A stretch of 64,000 nucleotides of DNA from the NCBI RefSeq assembly GCF_932294415.1, contig NC_065543.1, positions 2,244,976-2,308,975 on the forward strand, in the 5' to 3' direction. Shown piece after piece: positions 35,498 through 45,385 of this stretch (its first letter is position 1; each line of letters starts with the position of its first letter). Under the pieces are notes generated by a model, which saw only the letters and a program-made list of their open reading frames with translations, was not told the origin of the DNA and did no database searches. The stretch comes from Quercus robur (taxonomy: Eukaryota; Streptophyta; Magnoliopsida; Fagales; Fagaceae). The translations under genes and the position numbers were made by a program.

Positions 35498-36011
35498 AAA
35501 AAAAAAAAAAAAAAAAAAAAAAACTGGACCCAAGGGGGACTCAGGCCCCCACCTGGGTCCGTCCCTGGTTCATATCAAAAAAAAAAAAAAAAAAAAAATG
35601 CACCAATTAGTTTTCCAAAAAAAAATGAAATAGGTGACCTCAAAAATTCAAGGCAATCGCGCCAAATGCCAACAAAATTGAAGATGAGGACTAAGTAGAT
35701 AGACCAACACTATCAAAGTAAAAAACATTCCAATTTCGGTCCATTCTGTCTATTCGGTCCAGTTCACTCCACTTTGGTACATTTTGATCCATTATGGTCC
35801 AATTTGGCCAATTCAGTCCTTTTAGTCTGTTTCAGTCCATTTGGTCCAACTTGGTCTCCTAAATAAGAGAATAGGCAGGGAAATTGAGATAATAATTCTT
35901 TGCTGCTTTATTAATTGCATTCTATGTTAGATACAATTCCTAGGAATCCAAATAAAAAACAGATAACAATAAATACTACTATGAATATTCAAATTACTAA
36001 TAGATAATCCT
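35498..36011. other. Intergenic region with A tracts, a GC-rich hairpin and a minisatellite
   Basis: Two A tracts (about 35498-35523 and 35577-35598) flank a palindromic block, GGACCCAAGGGGGACTCAGG followed by its imperfect complement (35525-35570). A stretch at 35625-35710 (CTCAAAAATTCAAGGCAATC and so on) is repeated at 40190-40264, and the following GGTCCA-rich array at 35735-35860 is repeated after 41643. An open frame here is only translated A tract and is not a gene. Confidence 0.5.
35735..35860. repeat. GGTCCA-type minisatellite, array 1
   Basis: Degenerate tandem copies of a unit of about 10-12 bases around TTTGGTCCA. The opening AAAAACATTCCAATTTCGGTC matches array 3 at about 41660. 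Confidence 0.75.
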
Positions 36012-36716
36012 TAGAGCTGGCCCAAGATAATTTGAGGCCTAAGGAGAAAAATTTAAAGGGACCTTTTACATCTAAATATCACTTAAATAATATTTTTTTT
36101 TCAAATCTATTATTAACTCATACTTATTAATATGACCAATTCACCCAAAGTGAGCTAACAATATTTACTATATAGGTTTTAAAAACTAGCATATCACCAA
36201 TTTTTTTTAAAAAAAAAAAAAGTTATTCAAACATCATTTATTATACTGTTTAAATGATACTGATCATATTACTATCACATCAGGTCGTAAGTTTTTTGTC
36301 ATAAAATTTGTATTATTTTTTGCATTTTTCATTCATTTAGTGGAGATTAGGTTGCATTTCTATTAATTCTTTTTTTTTTTTTTTTGAGAAAATGCTAAAC
36401 TTACTATAAATTTTATTACAAAAAGTTTACAAACCGATGTGATAATGAGGTGACACTTGAACAAAAGAATAGATGAGTATTGAATTATTTCATGTGATTG
36501 GTGACATGTCAATTTATAGGACTTGTGTAATAAAATTTGTAATATACTAGCATAACTCTAATATTTTAGACTTTATGAAAAAAAATGAACACCTAACTCA
36601 CATTCTTCTTTAATTTAAAAAAAAAAAAAAAAAAAAAAACTTTTACTACCCCCATATTTGGGGGACTTTCCATGTTAGGGGACCTTAGACCATGGCCTAA
36701 GAGTAGGGTGGCCCTG
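36012..36716. mobile_element. hAT-like non-autonomous element (copy 1), 705 bp
   Basis: The ends TAGAGCTGGCCCAAG and GGGTGGCCCTG are imperfect inverted repeats, bordered by an exact 8-bp duplication ATAATCCT (36004-36011 and 36717-36724). The GAGGCCTAAGG motif near the left end and the CTTAGACCATGGCCTAAG motif near the right end are shared with the elements at 51557 and 53727. AT-rich inside, with no coding frame. Confidence 0.8.
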
Positions 36717-38119
36717 ATAATCCTAAAGGGATTCAACTTTTTAGAAACTTAAATACCAATACCAATTTCTGATATAACTTTATCTAAGTAACAATAATTC
36801 AAATATGAATGCAGCAGTGGCTCCATAGTAATCCGTAATCCAAATGCAATAACTATCCAGCCATGGCAATGGCTATCCACGAATGCCAAGTCTTCCACAT
36901 AATGTTCTCCCTTCTTTAGACAGCAATGCACTCCTTTCTATAGACATAACATTCTACTTTGAAAAATTCAGTTACAACCTTAGGCCATCTTTGATAGAGC
37001 TAATATTTTCCTGGTAGTGTACCAACACTTCATATTCTTAGCAATTTTTATGCCAAGCTTTTCTTTATGTAGCACTGTCATGTAATGTGTCTCAGCTGCT
37101 ATTGGTCTTTTTTGAATTGTGTTCTCTGTTTCGTCTGATTCTCTAACAAAATTCAAACCAGTTTTATATATATATATATATATATATACTTTCTTTCAAC
37201 ATATCAATACAAATTTTCTATCTTTCAACTCAAAAATATATATATATATATATATATATATAGATCATGGAATGCTTTAAAACATTTTCTGGCAAGATAT
37301 ATTTAACTTTTGGGCTGCAAAGGCTTAATATTTTATCCTGTTAACAAGAAAAAAAGAGACATATAGTTATTAATCCATATAAGTTTTTGCCACAATAAAT
37401 GGGGAAAAAAAAGCAGAAAACAAACTCTTATTCATAAGCTCAATTGTGCCTAAATCTAAATGCAATTTCTGCTTTATTGTATAGATAAGTACCATATTTG
37501 TACCATATTTCTGCTCTAACCCATATGTGTGTACACTTGTCTTTTCACTTGGTCAGATGACCGTGTGGGTAACGAGTGAAGATAAAGACAAGTCCTTTCG
37601 CTTCCCATCTCATTTTAAATTTCCGTCAGACATTCACGTGGTGGTGAAAGCCAAAAGGTGAAATAGAAAAATAAGAAGGAAAAAAGAGAAAAATGCTTGG
37701 CAGATCTGCGGGTGAGAGCGAGACCGAGGAGAAGAAGAAGCAAAAGTAGTAGCAAATAAGGCTTTAGTGTTCTGCAGGAACAATGACTATGTTGAATCTG
37801 GTTTTACAAAACCCTCTTCTTCTTCCTCTACTTCTTCTCAACCTTCTTGTTTCCCAAAAATTTGTGAAGAAATCAAAACTTTTGTTTCACTCCGATATCC
37901 AGTTACCGGCCAAAACCCAGTATATATCTCTGTATAGCCAAAATGGGTTCGGTATAGCCAGTATTCAAATTGGCACGAAACATCAGTGTTTCTGTACTAG
38001 TTTATGTTTCGGTATGATAAATTCTGGTTGTACCAACCAGTACAGTATGAAATCAATTCCCTTGCTTGAGAGTCCAAGAAGGCCATGACAGTCTATTCTA
38101 CATCACATTCCTTGTCCTA
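36717..38119. other. Intergenic region with AT microsatellites
   Basis: AT dinucleotide runs lie at about 37167-37189 and 37240-37262. The stretch of about 37680-37800 is GA-rich with a leader-like look, followed by a 101-codon frame at 37783-38088 that begins with a Leu-rich run and has no recognisable domain. I do not call it a gene. Nothing else supported. Confidence 0.4.
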
Positions 38120-38980
38120 AACTATGGTTTTACATCACTTTTATTATTATAATTATTAATAATTTTTTGAGTTCTGTTCACAAATAACGGTTCGACATTC
38201 GGTCCACCTTGGTCTAGTTTGGTCCATTTTAGTCCACTTAGGTCCAATTCGAACTATTTTAGTCCACCTTGGTGTAATTACTTGAGAATGAGAAAATATA
38301 GGTTTGGACTGAAGAGTACTTTCAATTATTTGAGTAAGGATAAAATTTAGTTACAAAATTTGTTGTACTCTAAGGTTACAACCTTACTCGATACATTTTT
38401 ATTGGAGGTGAATTTTGATAAATCCATCATTGGATTAAATCTTCTTCTTATATCCTTCATACTTGCAAAATTTCTAGAAAATTAAAGATCAATAATTATG
38501 TCATCAATAAATTTTTTAAATTGCAAATTTTTGTAGTTTAAAATTAGGCATAGAATATAAGCTAATAGATCATATGGTAAATAATATCCGATTGAAACAA
38601 AATTTGACATGTGTATTAAAAGCATAAATACATGAAATTTAATGATTAGATTTTCAAAATATGTAGCAATATTTATTATATTGAGTATGGTTGTAGCCTT
38701 TGGATACAACCAATTTTGTAGCTAAACTTTGTCCTTTAAGACTGAGTAATATCAATTATAATTATATAATAAGTTTTGATTATCATGATAATCTCCTTAA
38801 GAGAATGAGAGATTTGAATGATAAATTTGAAAATTTAAAAATTTCAGTTGTATGAAAAGAAATTAGGAAAATATAATACATAATAACAATAGTTAGAAAA
38901 ATATGAACCACTTACAAAAAGAATAATATCAATAAAAAAACATAAAAAATGATAAAATTATATATTTTTAATAATATCAA
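38120..38980. repeat. Dispersed repeat R1 (copy 1), interrupted by a MITE
   Basis: The sequence matches about 50000-51060 in order: the TATGGTTTTACATCA start, GGTCCA-type repeats, GAGTAATATCAATT, AAGTTTT(G/A)ATTATCATG and AAAAGAAATTAGGAAAATAT. Copy 1 is interrupted at 38338-38742. No coding frame is supported. Confidence 0.7.
38338..38742. mobile_element. MULE-like MITE nested in repeat R1
   Basis: The ends GGATAAAATTTAGTTACAAA and the complement of GTAGCTAAACTTTGTCC form imperfect inverted repeats of about 25 bases. TGAGTAA occurs on both sides (38331-38337 and 38743-38749), possibly part of a longer target duplication. The second copy of R1 (about 50825-50850) lacks the insertion. A diverged relative lies in the intron of gene B. 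Confidence 0.65.
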
Positions 38981-39476
38981 CAAATTACAAGGTTCTTCAA
39001 TTTATTTTTTCTTTTTAAGGATAAAAAAATGGTTTTTTTTTTTTAAGGAAATCATAGTGTTATTTTCTTATTCCAAAAAAAAAAAAAAGGGGGATTATTT
39101 TAGACTATAATACTAAAGTGGACGCCAAGACTCTCAATCTCAGTTATATGAGATTTTTTATGAGCAATTATATATGATATTGAAAATTCAATATCATTGC
39201 GGAAAATGGGCATTTGTTCCTAATTTACAAATTGTGTAGCAAAATGCCCCTATTTTGAAACTAGTTAGCAAAATGCAGGAGTTTTTGAAATTCAATTTTA
39301 ACAAAATTGAGTTTTGTGTAAAACTCGACATCCTCGAAATCAAGTTCTATGTAAAATTTTAAGTGAAACTTGACATTAGCAATGTTGAATTTCACTTAAA
39401 TTTTAAAAAATATTTAAGTGGCAAAACATGCATAGAATTCGATATTGACAATGTCGAGTTCCACTTGTAACTCAAC
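38981..39476. other. Intergenic region
   Basis: AT-rich. About 39290-39475 holds repeated forward and reverse copies of a TCGACATT / AATGTCGAGTT motif (for example near 39330, 39390 and 39445), a degenerate short repeat. No gene seen. Confidence 0.4.
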
Positions 39477-39615
39477 CCAATTATGTGGCTTTTATGTTTG
39501 AGAAGCAAAGGAAAAAGAAGATGGCACTGTCCAAGGGGAGGAGTACTAAGAACGAAGATAAAGAAGCTGATCAAGTCAACCACTTATCAGTCTCCTGGAA
39601 GAACGGAGCAAAAAG
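39477..39615 (+). pseudogene. Orphan juxtamembrane end of a BIR1-like exon 1
   Basis: The sequence starts at the NYVAFMFEKQRKKKMALSKG stretch, continues STKNEDKEADQVNH and ends GAKR before a GTACTTTC donor at 39616. It aligns with the last 45 residues of exon 1 of pseudogene D, including the KGRSTKN and EADQVNQ motifs. Nothing upstream resembles the ectodomain, so only the tail of this cluster member survived. Confidence 0.75.
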
Positions 39616-40147
39616 GTACTTTCTCTCACTCTTCTAAAATACGGAATCATCTTTTAAGTCCTTGGTTTAAAATCTTTGGAAGAAATAAACAAAACAACGT
39701 ATGCTTTTCCCGTATTCAGGTTTTTTTTTTCTCCCACATTTGTTTATTTTTGAAACATTTGAGAGAATTTCATAGAATTCTACAAAATTGCTTATTGGAA
39801 AATTTTAGCCTAATTATACCCTATAAACAAATTTGTTAGTACTTGTTTAGAAAACTCTCTCGTAGGGGAGCAAATATTGTCTTAAAGATAGTGAATTTAT
39901 TAGTGACTCTAAGCCATTAAACTTTCTTATTTCTTTTCATTGTTGACTCCATAGTTCCTAACATTTCATCTTCCACAAGTCCTTAATTATAAGATTCATA
40001 TTTGTAATTTTACTAACTTTTTTTTCTTCTATGCATTCCGCTCTAGAAAGTTGAATGCGACAACGTAAAAGTTTCTCTTTCATACTGTTCTTTTTCCAAC
40101 AAATTTTCAACAAGTAAACACCACTTAGTTTTTTCTATCATTCATCT

Positions 40148-40187
<40 letters not shown>

Positions 40188-40264
40188 AAATAGTTGACCT
40201 CAAAAATTCAAGGCAATCACGCCAAATGCCACCAAAACTGAAGATGAGGACTAAGCAGATAGAC
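39616..40264. other. Intergenic region with A38 tract
   Basis: The first part looks like the start of a BIR1-like intron (GTACTTTCTCTCACTC). A poly-A run of about 38 bases lies at 40148-40185. The stretch at 40190-40264 repeats 35625-35700 and forms the left flank of the hAT-like element. No gene seen. Confidence 0.5.
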
Positions 40265-41635
40265 TAGGGGTGTCAATGTTCGACCCAACCCGTGAACTTG
40301 ACACAAACCCGACACTGGTTTTTTTGGGTTAGAGTTGGGCCTTAATGGGTTTGGGTCATAAACGGGTCAACTTGAAAGCCAAAACTGAAGAGGAAGACTA
40401 AGCAGATAGACTAGGGGTGTCAATGTTCGACCCAACCCGTAAACCCGACACGAACCCGACACTGGTTTTTTTGGGTTAGAGTTGGGCCTTAATGGGTTTG
40501 GGTCATAAACGGGTCAACTTGAAAGCGACACGATAAGAAACGTGTCATAAGCGGGTCAACCTACGTATTTGTGTCAACCCAAAATGACCCACTTAACACA
40601 ACCCGTTTAACACGTATAATAAATAAATATTTATTTTATTTTAGATTTGTAAAATGCCTTTTATATCCAACATATATTTTAAATTTAAAAAGAAAAATGA
40701 GTAATTACAAAAATTTATAAAGGATATAATTGGAAATTGAAACTTTACAAACCCTAGAACTACTAATGCTTTTTTTTTTGGCATAGAATTTGCACAAATG
40801 AAATTGGATGAGCTTGTGGAAAATGTTATGAATTTGGACATCAACAAAGAATCTATAGATGATAATCGTGGTCATAGTCAGGATTAGTTTACTTTTTGCC
40901 CAAATTTTTTCAATATTGATATTTAGCATTTGGCGAGTTTCAAGGATATTATATTTTTGTTGAACTGTGTTATTTTATTTTTGTTAAACTTTGTTATTTT
41001 GAATTTGGGTTGAAGTGTATGCACTTCTTTTGGAGTATAAAAAACTTATTTCTAGATGAATGTTATATTTTTGTTGAACTATATTATTTTGAATGTGGGT
41101 TGAAAACTTGAAGTGTATATACTGCTTTTTGAGATAAAAAAAAAAATGTTTCTAGATGGATGTTATATTTAATATTATGTCGGTTGAAATGGGTTGTGTT
41201 ACATTCGTGTCAACTCAACACAACTCGTTTGGAGTGTATGCACTTCTTTTGGAGTATAAAAAACTTATTTTTAGATGAATGTTATATTTTTGTTGAACTA
41301 TATTATTTTGAATGTGGGTTGAAGACTTGAAGTGTATATACTGCTTTTTGAGATAAAAAAAAAAATTGTTTCTAGATGGATGTTATATTTAATATTATGT
41401 CGGTTGAAATGGGTTGTGTTACATTCGTGTTAACTCAACATAACTCGTTTATTAAGCGTGTCAAATGGGTTGGGTCAGGTCAACCCGCCTTACTAACAGG
41501 TCGGGTTAGGGTTGAAGGATCATGACACGATTATTAAATGGGTCGGGTTAGGGTTGAGCCATTTAGTCGAATAACCCTACCTCAACACGACACGAACCCA
41601 ACACGCTAACCCGAATTGACACCCCTAAGGCCCTA
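40265..41635. mobile_element. hAT-like non-autonomous element with TAGGGGTGTCAA ends, about 1.37 kb
   Basis: The left end TAGGGGTGTCAATG and the right-hand ATTGACACCCCTA are inverted. The 8-bp duplication AGATAGAC is exact at 40257-40264 and 41636-41643. The uninterrupted site is preserved in the related stretch at about 35690-35705. Just inside both ends are GC-rich blocks with CGGGTT / AACCCG words. The right end carries an extra octamer AGGCCCTA (41628-41635) beyond the inverted repeat. The first 130 bases are repeated, with 30 bases of flank, from about 40409. Interior copies of GAAGTGTATRYACTGCTTTT also repeat. No transposase frame is present. Confidence 0.75.
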
Positions 41636-42553
41636 AGATAGACCAACACTATCAAAGTAAAAAACATTCCAATTTTGGTCCATTCTGTCTATTCGGTCTA
41701 GTTCGCTCCACTTTAGTACATTTTAGTCTATTATAGTCCAATTTGGCCAATTTGGTCCATTTAGTCTGTTTTTGTCCATTAAGTCCAATTCGGTTTGTTT
41801 CAGTCCATCTCATTTAGTTTGGTCCATCTGATTTACTTTGGTCCATTTAGTTCATTTAGACTGTCTGGAGTTCAGTCCAGTTTGATCTATTTTTGTCCAT
41901 TTAGTCTAGTTTGGTCCATTTCTATCTACCTTGATCCATTTGATCCACCTCAATGAACGTTGAAAAGTTTTGCATCTAGATTCTGAACCAAAGAAGTCAA
42001 TTTCATACTAGAGGGCATTTCAGTTTGGCCAAGGGAACAAAATATTCCGGTATTGGTTGATTTCAACGTACCCTTTTAGGATCACCGATATATATATATA
42101 TATATATATCCAACTCGTTGATAATTAAGCCCTTCTGCTATTCTTTTTTGACTCTTCCTCTCCCAGAAAATAAAAACCACTTGATTAAATTCCACCATGA
42201 ACCATCCTCAATTTTCTTCTTCTTCTTAGCAATGTGTAACACCTTTCCATATTCTCGACTGTACTACACTCTTCCATTTTCTTAGTTAGTACTAGGTGCA
42301 ATGCCTTTGTAACAACTTTTAATCCAGGGGTTTCGGGAACTTTTAATCTAAACCCTTGAAAGTAGGTTGTATTGCGTGGATTTTTGGTTTTGAGGGTTTG
42401 AATTTCACTATTAGCGTTCTTGTCATGACTGGCATCTCTACTATTATACTAATACTCAGCCAACTACGTCTTCCAAACCAGTTCTCTCTCTCTCTCTCTC
42501 TCTGTAAGTAGTTAATACTCAACTTTCTACTTCTGTGTTTTCTTGCTAAGCAA
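41636..42553. other. Minisatellite array 3 and upstream region of pseudogene D
   Basis: About 41665-41955 is the longest GGTCCA-type array in the window. An AT run lies at 42091-42110 and a CT run at 42484-42503. The block near 42410-42475 (ATTAGCGTTCTTGTCATGAC, then TACGTCTTCCAAACCAG) matches the promoter-proximal region of gene B, and TTTTCTTGCTAAGCAA precedes the ATG at 42554. Confidence 0.6.
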
Positions 42554-44771
42554 ATGGCTCTTGGAGTCCTCACAGCTCTTTTGCATATATTTGCTTGCTT
42601 ATTTCTTGATATTCTTGAAATAAGCAATGGTTCACAGAGTAGTATTGACTGCTTGAAATCAATTAAAAATTCACTAGAAGACCCTCACAGATACCTTAAA
42701 GATTCATGGGACTTCAGCAACAATACCGAAGGTTTCATTTGTAAATTTGATGGAGTTGCTTGCTGGCATCCTGATGGAATGAGGTCATAAGTATCCAACT
42801 CAGAAACAGGGGGCTCTGGGGCCAGTTTCCTCGGGGCATTAAAAACAGCTCAAGTTTAACAGGGTTAGAACTTTCTTCTAATGAACTTTCAGGACCCCTT
42901 CCACTTGACATTGCCGAGTTAGTCCCGTTTATCTCAATCCTTGACCTCTCCAGCAACAATTTTTCTGGTGAAATTCCAAAGAGCTGCCAATTGCAGTTAT
43001 CTAAATGTTCTTAAACTTGACAACAACCAGCTATCCGGTGAAATACCTCCCCAAATTGGCAACCTCGATCGTTTGAATGTCCTCAATGTTTGTAACAATA
43101 AGATGTCAGGGTTAGTCCCTGTCTTTGGCAGTACCGCAATTACAGCCGAGAGCTTTGCTAACAATAAGAACCTTTGTGGAAAGCCTTTAGAACCCTGTCC
43201 AACTCAAAAGCATGGACTGAAATTCGACTTTTCATTCCAAAGTGGGTTTCTAGTTGGTTATGTGGTTTCTGCAGTTTCAGTAATGACTATTTTTGTGTCC
43301 CATTATGTGGTTTGCATGAATGAAAGGAAAACAGATAAGAAGATGACACTGTCAAAGGAGAGGAGTACTAAGAACGAGAATAAAGAAGCTGATCAAGTTA
43401 ATCAGTCGCAAACTAAGGGGCTCCTGCAAGAAGGGACCAAAATGGTACTTTTGAAACTTCTTTTAATTCCTTGTTTCAACTTTTTCGGAAAAATATAAAA
43501 AACCCCATGATAGTTTTTCATCGAAACATGAAATCCTGCAACTGCAGTTTTACAAGAAAATCATAGGGGGTTTGTTTAGTTTTCCGAAAAAAAATAGTCT
43601 TTCTTTTTTCATTTTGTTTTTCTAAAGTTCAAGACCTATCAAAATGGTATGTCGAATAACGATCAAAATGATGCAATCATAGAGCCCCTTAAAAGAAACA
43701 TCCATGTGATAAATTTTGTGGTAACTTCAAATTTGTACTGATCCAAAGTGGCAAATTATTTGATCCACAAAATTCTCAGTTGGAGGGAATGGTTGGTAAA
43801 TGAACTTTACCGAACTTAGTGAGGCAACTGACGATTTCAGCATAGACAACGTCATTGGGATGGGAAAGATTCGGGTGATGTGCAAAGCAGTTCTTCCAAA
43901 TGGTTCACTCCTTTCAATGAAGAGGTTACATGGCTGTCAATCATTTGAAAAACAATTCATAAGTGAGCTATTGGCACTGGGTACATTGAGACACAATAAC
44001 ATAGTTCCCCTCTTAGGATATTGCAATGAAAGGAAGGAAAAGCTTCTAGTGTACCAATATATATCAAACGGCAATCTTTATGATTGGCTACACGCAAAAG
44101 AAGGCACTGATAAGATCTTGGCATGGCCTTTGAGGATTAAAATTGCAATCGCGATTGCTAGTGGCTTGGCAAGGCTTCACCACAGGTGGGATCTCCGAGT
44201 AGTCCATCTTAACAAGAGTTCAAACTCTATTTTACTTGATAAGAATTTTGTGCCCAAGCTATCAAATTTTGGAGGGGCAAAAATATCTAGTCCTAAAGGG
44301 ATGATGTTCATTGATTCAAATGACATTGACTCAAGCAATAGCTCTTTTGTAGATTGTTGTGTTTGGGAGTTGGGTTTTGTTAAAAAGAATGTGTATGACT
44401 TTGGAATTCTGCTTCTTGAGCTAATTATAGGGAAGGAACCCATTCAAATCAACAATTTTTCGAACAATTTGAATGGGAGTTTGGTTGATTGGATTACTCA
44501 TCTTTTGAGTTATTCTTCCAATCTCTACAGTGTCATTGATAAATCTCTAATTGGTTGAGGATTTGATGGTGAAATCATTCAATTTCCTAGAATCGCATGT
44601 ACCTGTCTTAACTTCTTTCCTAGTCAAAGGCCAACAATGTTTGAATTGTAAAATACACTAAGTACTCTTGAAGAGAGATATGGCATCACAAATGACTTTG
44701 AGTTATTGAGGTACACAGAAATTGCTACTGCAAGTGCCTCAAATGAAATTGTTCAAGTGGAAATTACATAG
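42554..44771 (+). pseudogene. Pseudogene D: BIR1-like LRR receptor pseudokinase, full length but broken
   Basis: Exon 1 (42554 to the donor after 43444) starts MALGVLTALLHIFACLFLDI and keeps the N-cap, LRRs, LCGKPLEPC cap, membrane span and tail. Frameshifts lie near 42780 and near 42980 relative to gene B. Exon 2 begins about 43771. Its acceptor reads CCACAA where B has CCACAG, and a 1-base loss gives a TGA just before MNFTEL. The kinase (43800-44558) has the glycine loop as GMGKIR, Lys in SMKRL, HLN for HRD, NFG for DFG, and no APE (WELGFVKKNVYDFG). A TGA follows SLIG, and further stops lie in the tail before the ancestral end at 44771 (VEIT). At least five lesions make a functional product unlikely. 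It belongs with B and G. Confidence 0.85.
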
Positions 44772-45385
44772 ATCCATTAATCTGAGTAACTATTTAGCTA
44801 ATTAATTAGGTTAAACAAGTCTAGTTTGTTAGGGTCTAAACAAAACAAACAATTGGAAATTTCTATCACAACCCAAACCCCTCCCCTCCCTTTCAAGTCC
44901 TAGGTGCTTAGGTGCCAATGGACCATCAATGTGGTCAGCAGTTGAAATATTGGTTAAAGTGTTCAAAGTATCAATTTTTTTTTTTTTTTTCACTAGCTTC
45001 AGTCTTTGATATTTATACTTTATTTTATAATCCCCCTTTAAAGTTAACAACTTTATGATTTTTATTTTTTTAAATAAATAAATAAACTGTTAACAACTTT
45101 TTTGTGTTGGGCTTCACTCAATAAAGAGAAATTTGGTTCCATGTGGATCTTTTTGTTAGACGCCGGCTTCATTTCTTTGCAACTATAAAGATGCAAGGGA
45201 CCACGCGCATTCTCTTTTACAGCCAAGAATAAGTGTAAAGTGGTTCACATTTGGTCTTACTCCTTTGAGTACTGATTACATAAGCAAAAGATTTTACAAT
45301 CTAAGTTTCTTTTATTATTCCTTCTTGTTCCTGTCATCTTATTTCTTACGTGTCAATACTCATGCTGCTAAAATCTCAAACCCAA
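44772..45385. other. Intergenic region between D and E
   Basis: A short stretch at about 44790-44850 (GCTAATTAATTAGGTTAA, then AGGGTCTAAACAAAACAAACA) resembles the 3' end of the solitary LTR-like block at 54738-55592. The rest contains the presumed promoter of E, with a weak TATAAA-like CTATAAAG near 45184. No gene seen. Confidence 0.45.

Noticed and set aside
35474-35698. Open frame of 74 codons with two poly-Lys runs
   Set aside because: It consists largely of translated A tracts around a GC-rich hairpin. No protein-like part.
37783-38088. 101-codon frame starting MTMLNLVLQNPLLLPLLLLN
   Set aside because: Leu-rich start could mimic a signal peptide, but no domain, splice context or paralogue supports it.
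44829-45050. Minus-strand frame of 73 codons between D and E
   Set aside because: Partly translated T tract, no homology recognised, no promoter context.
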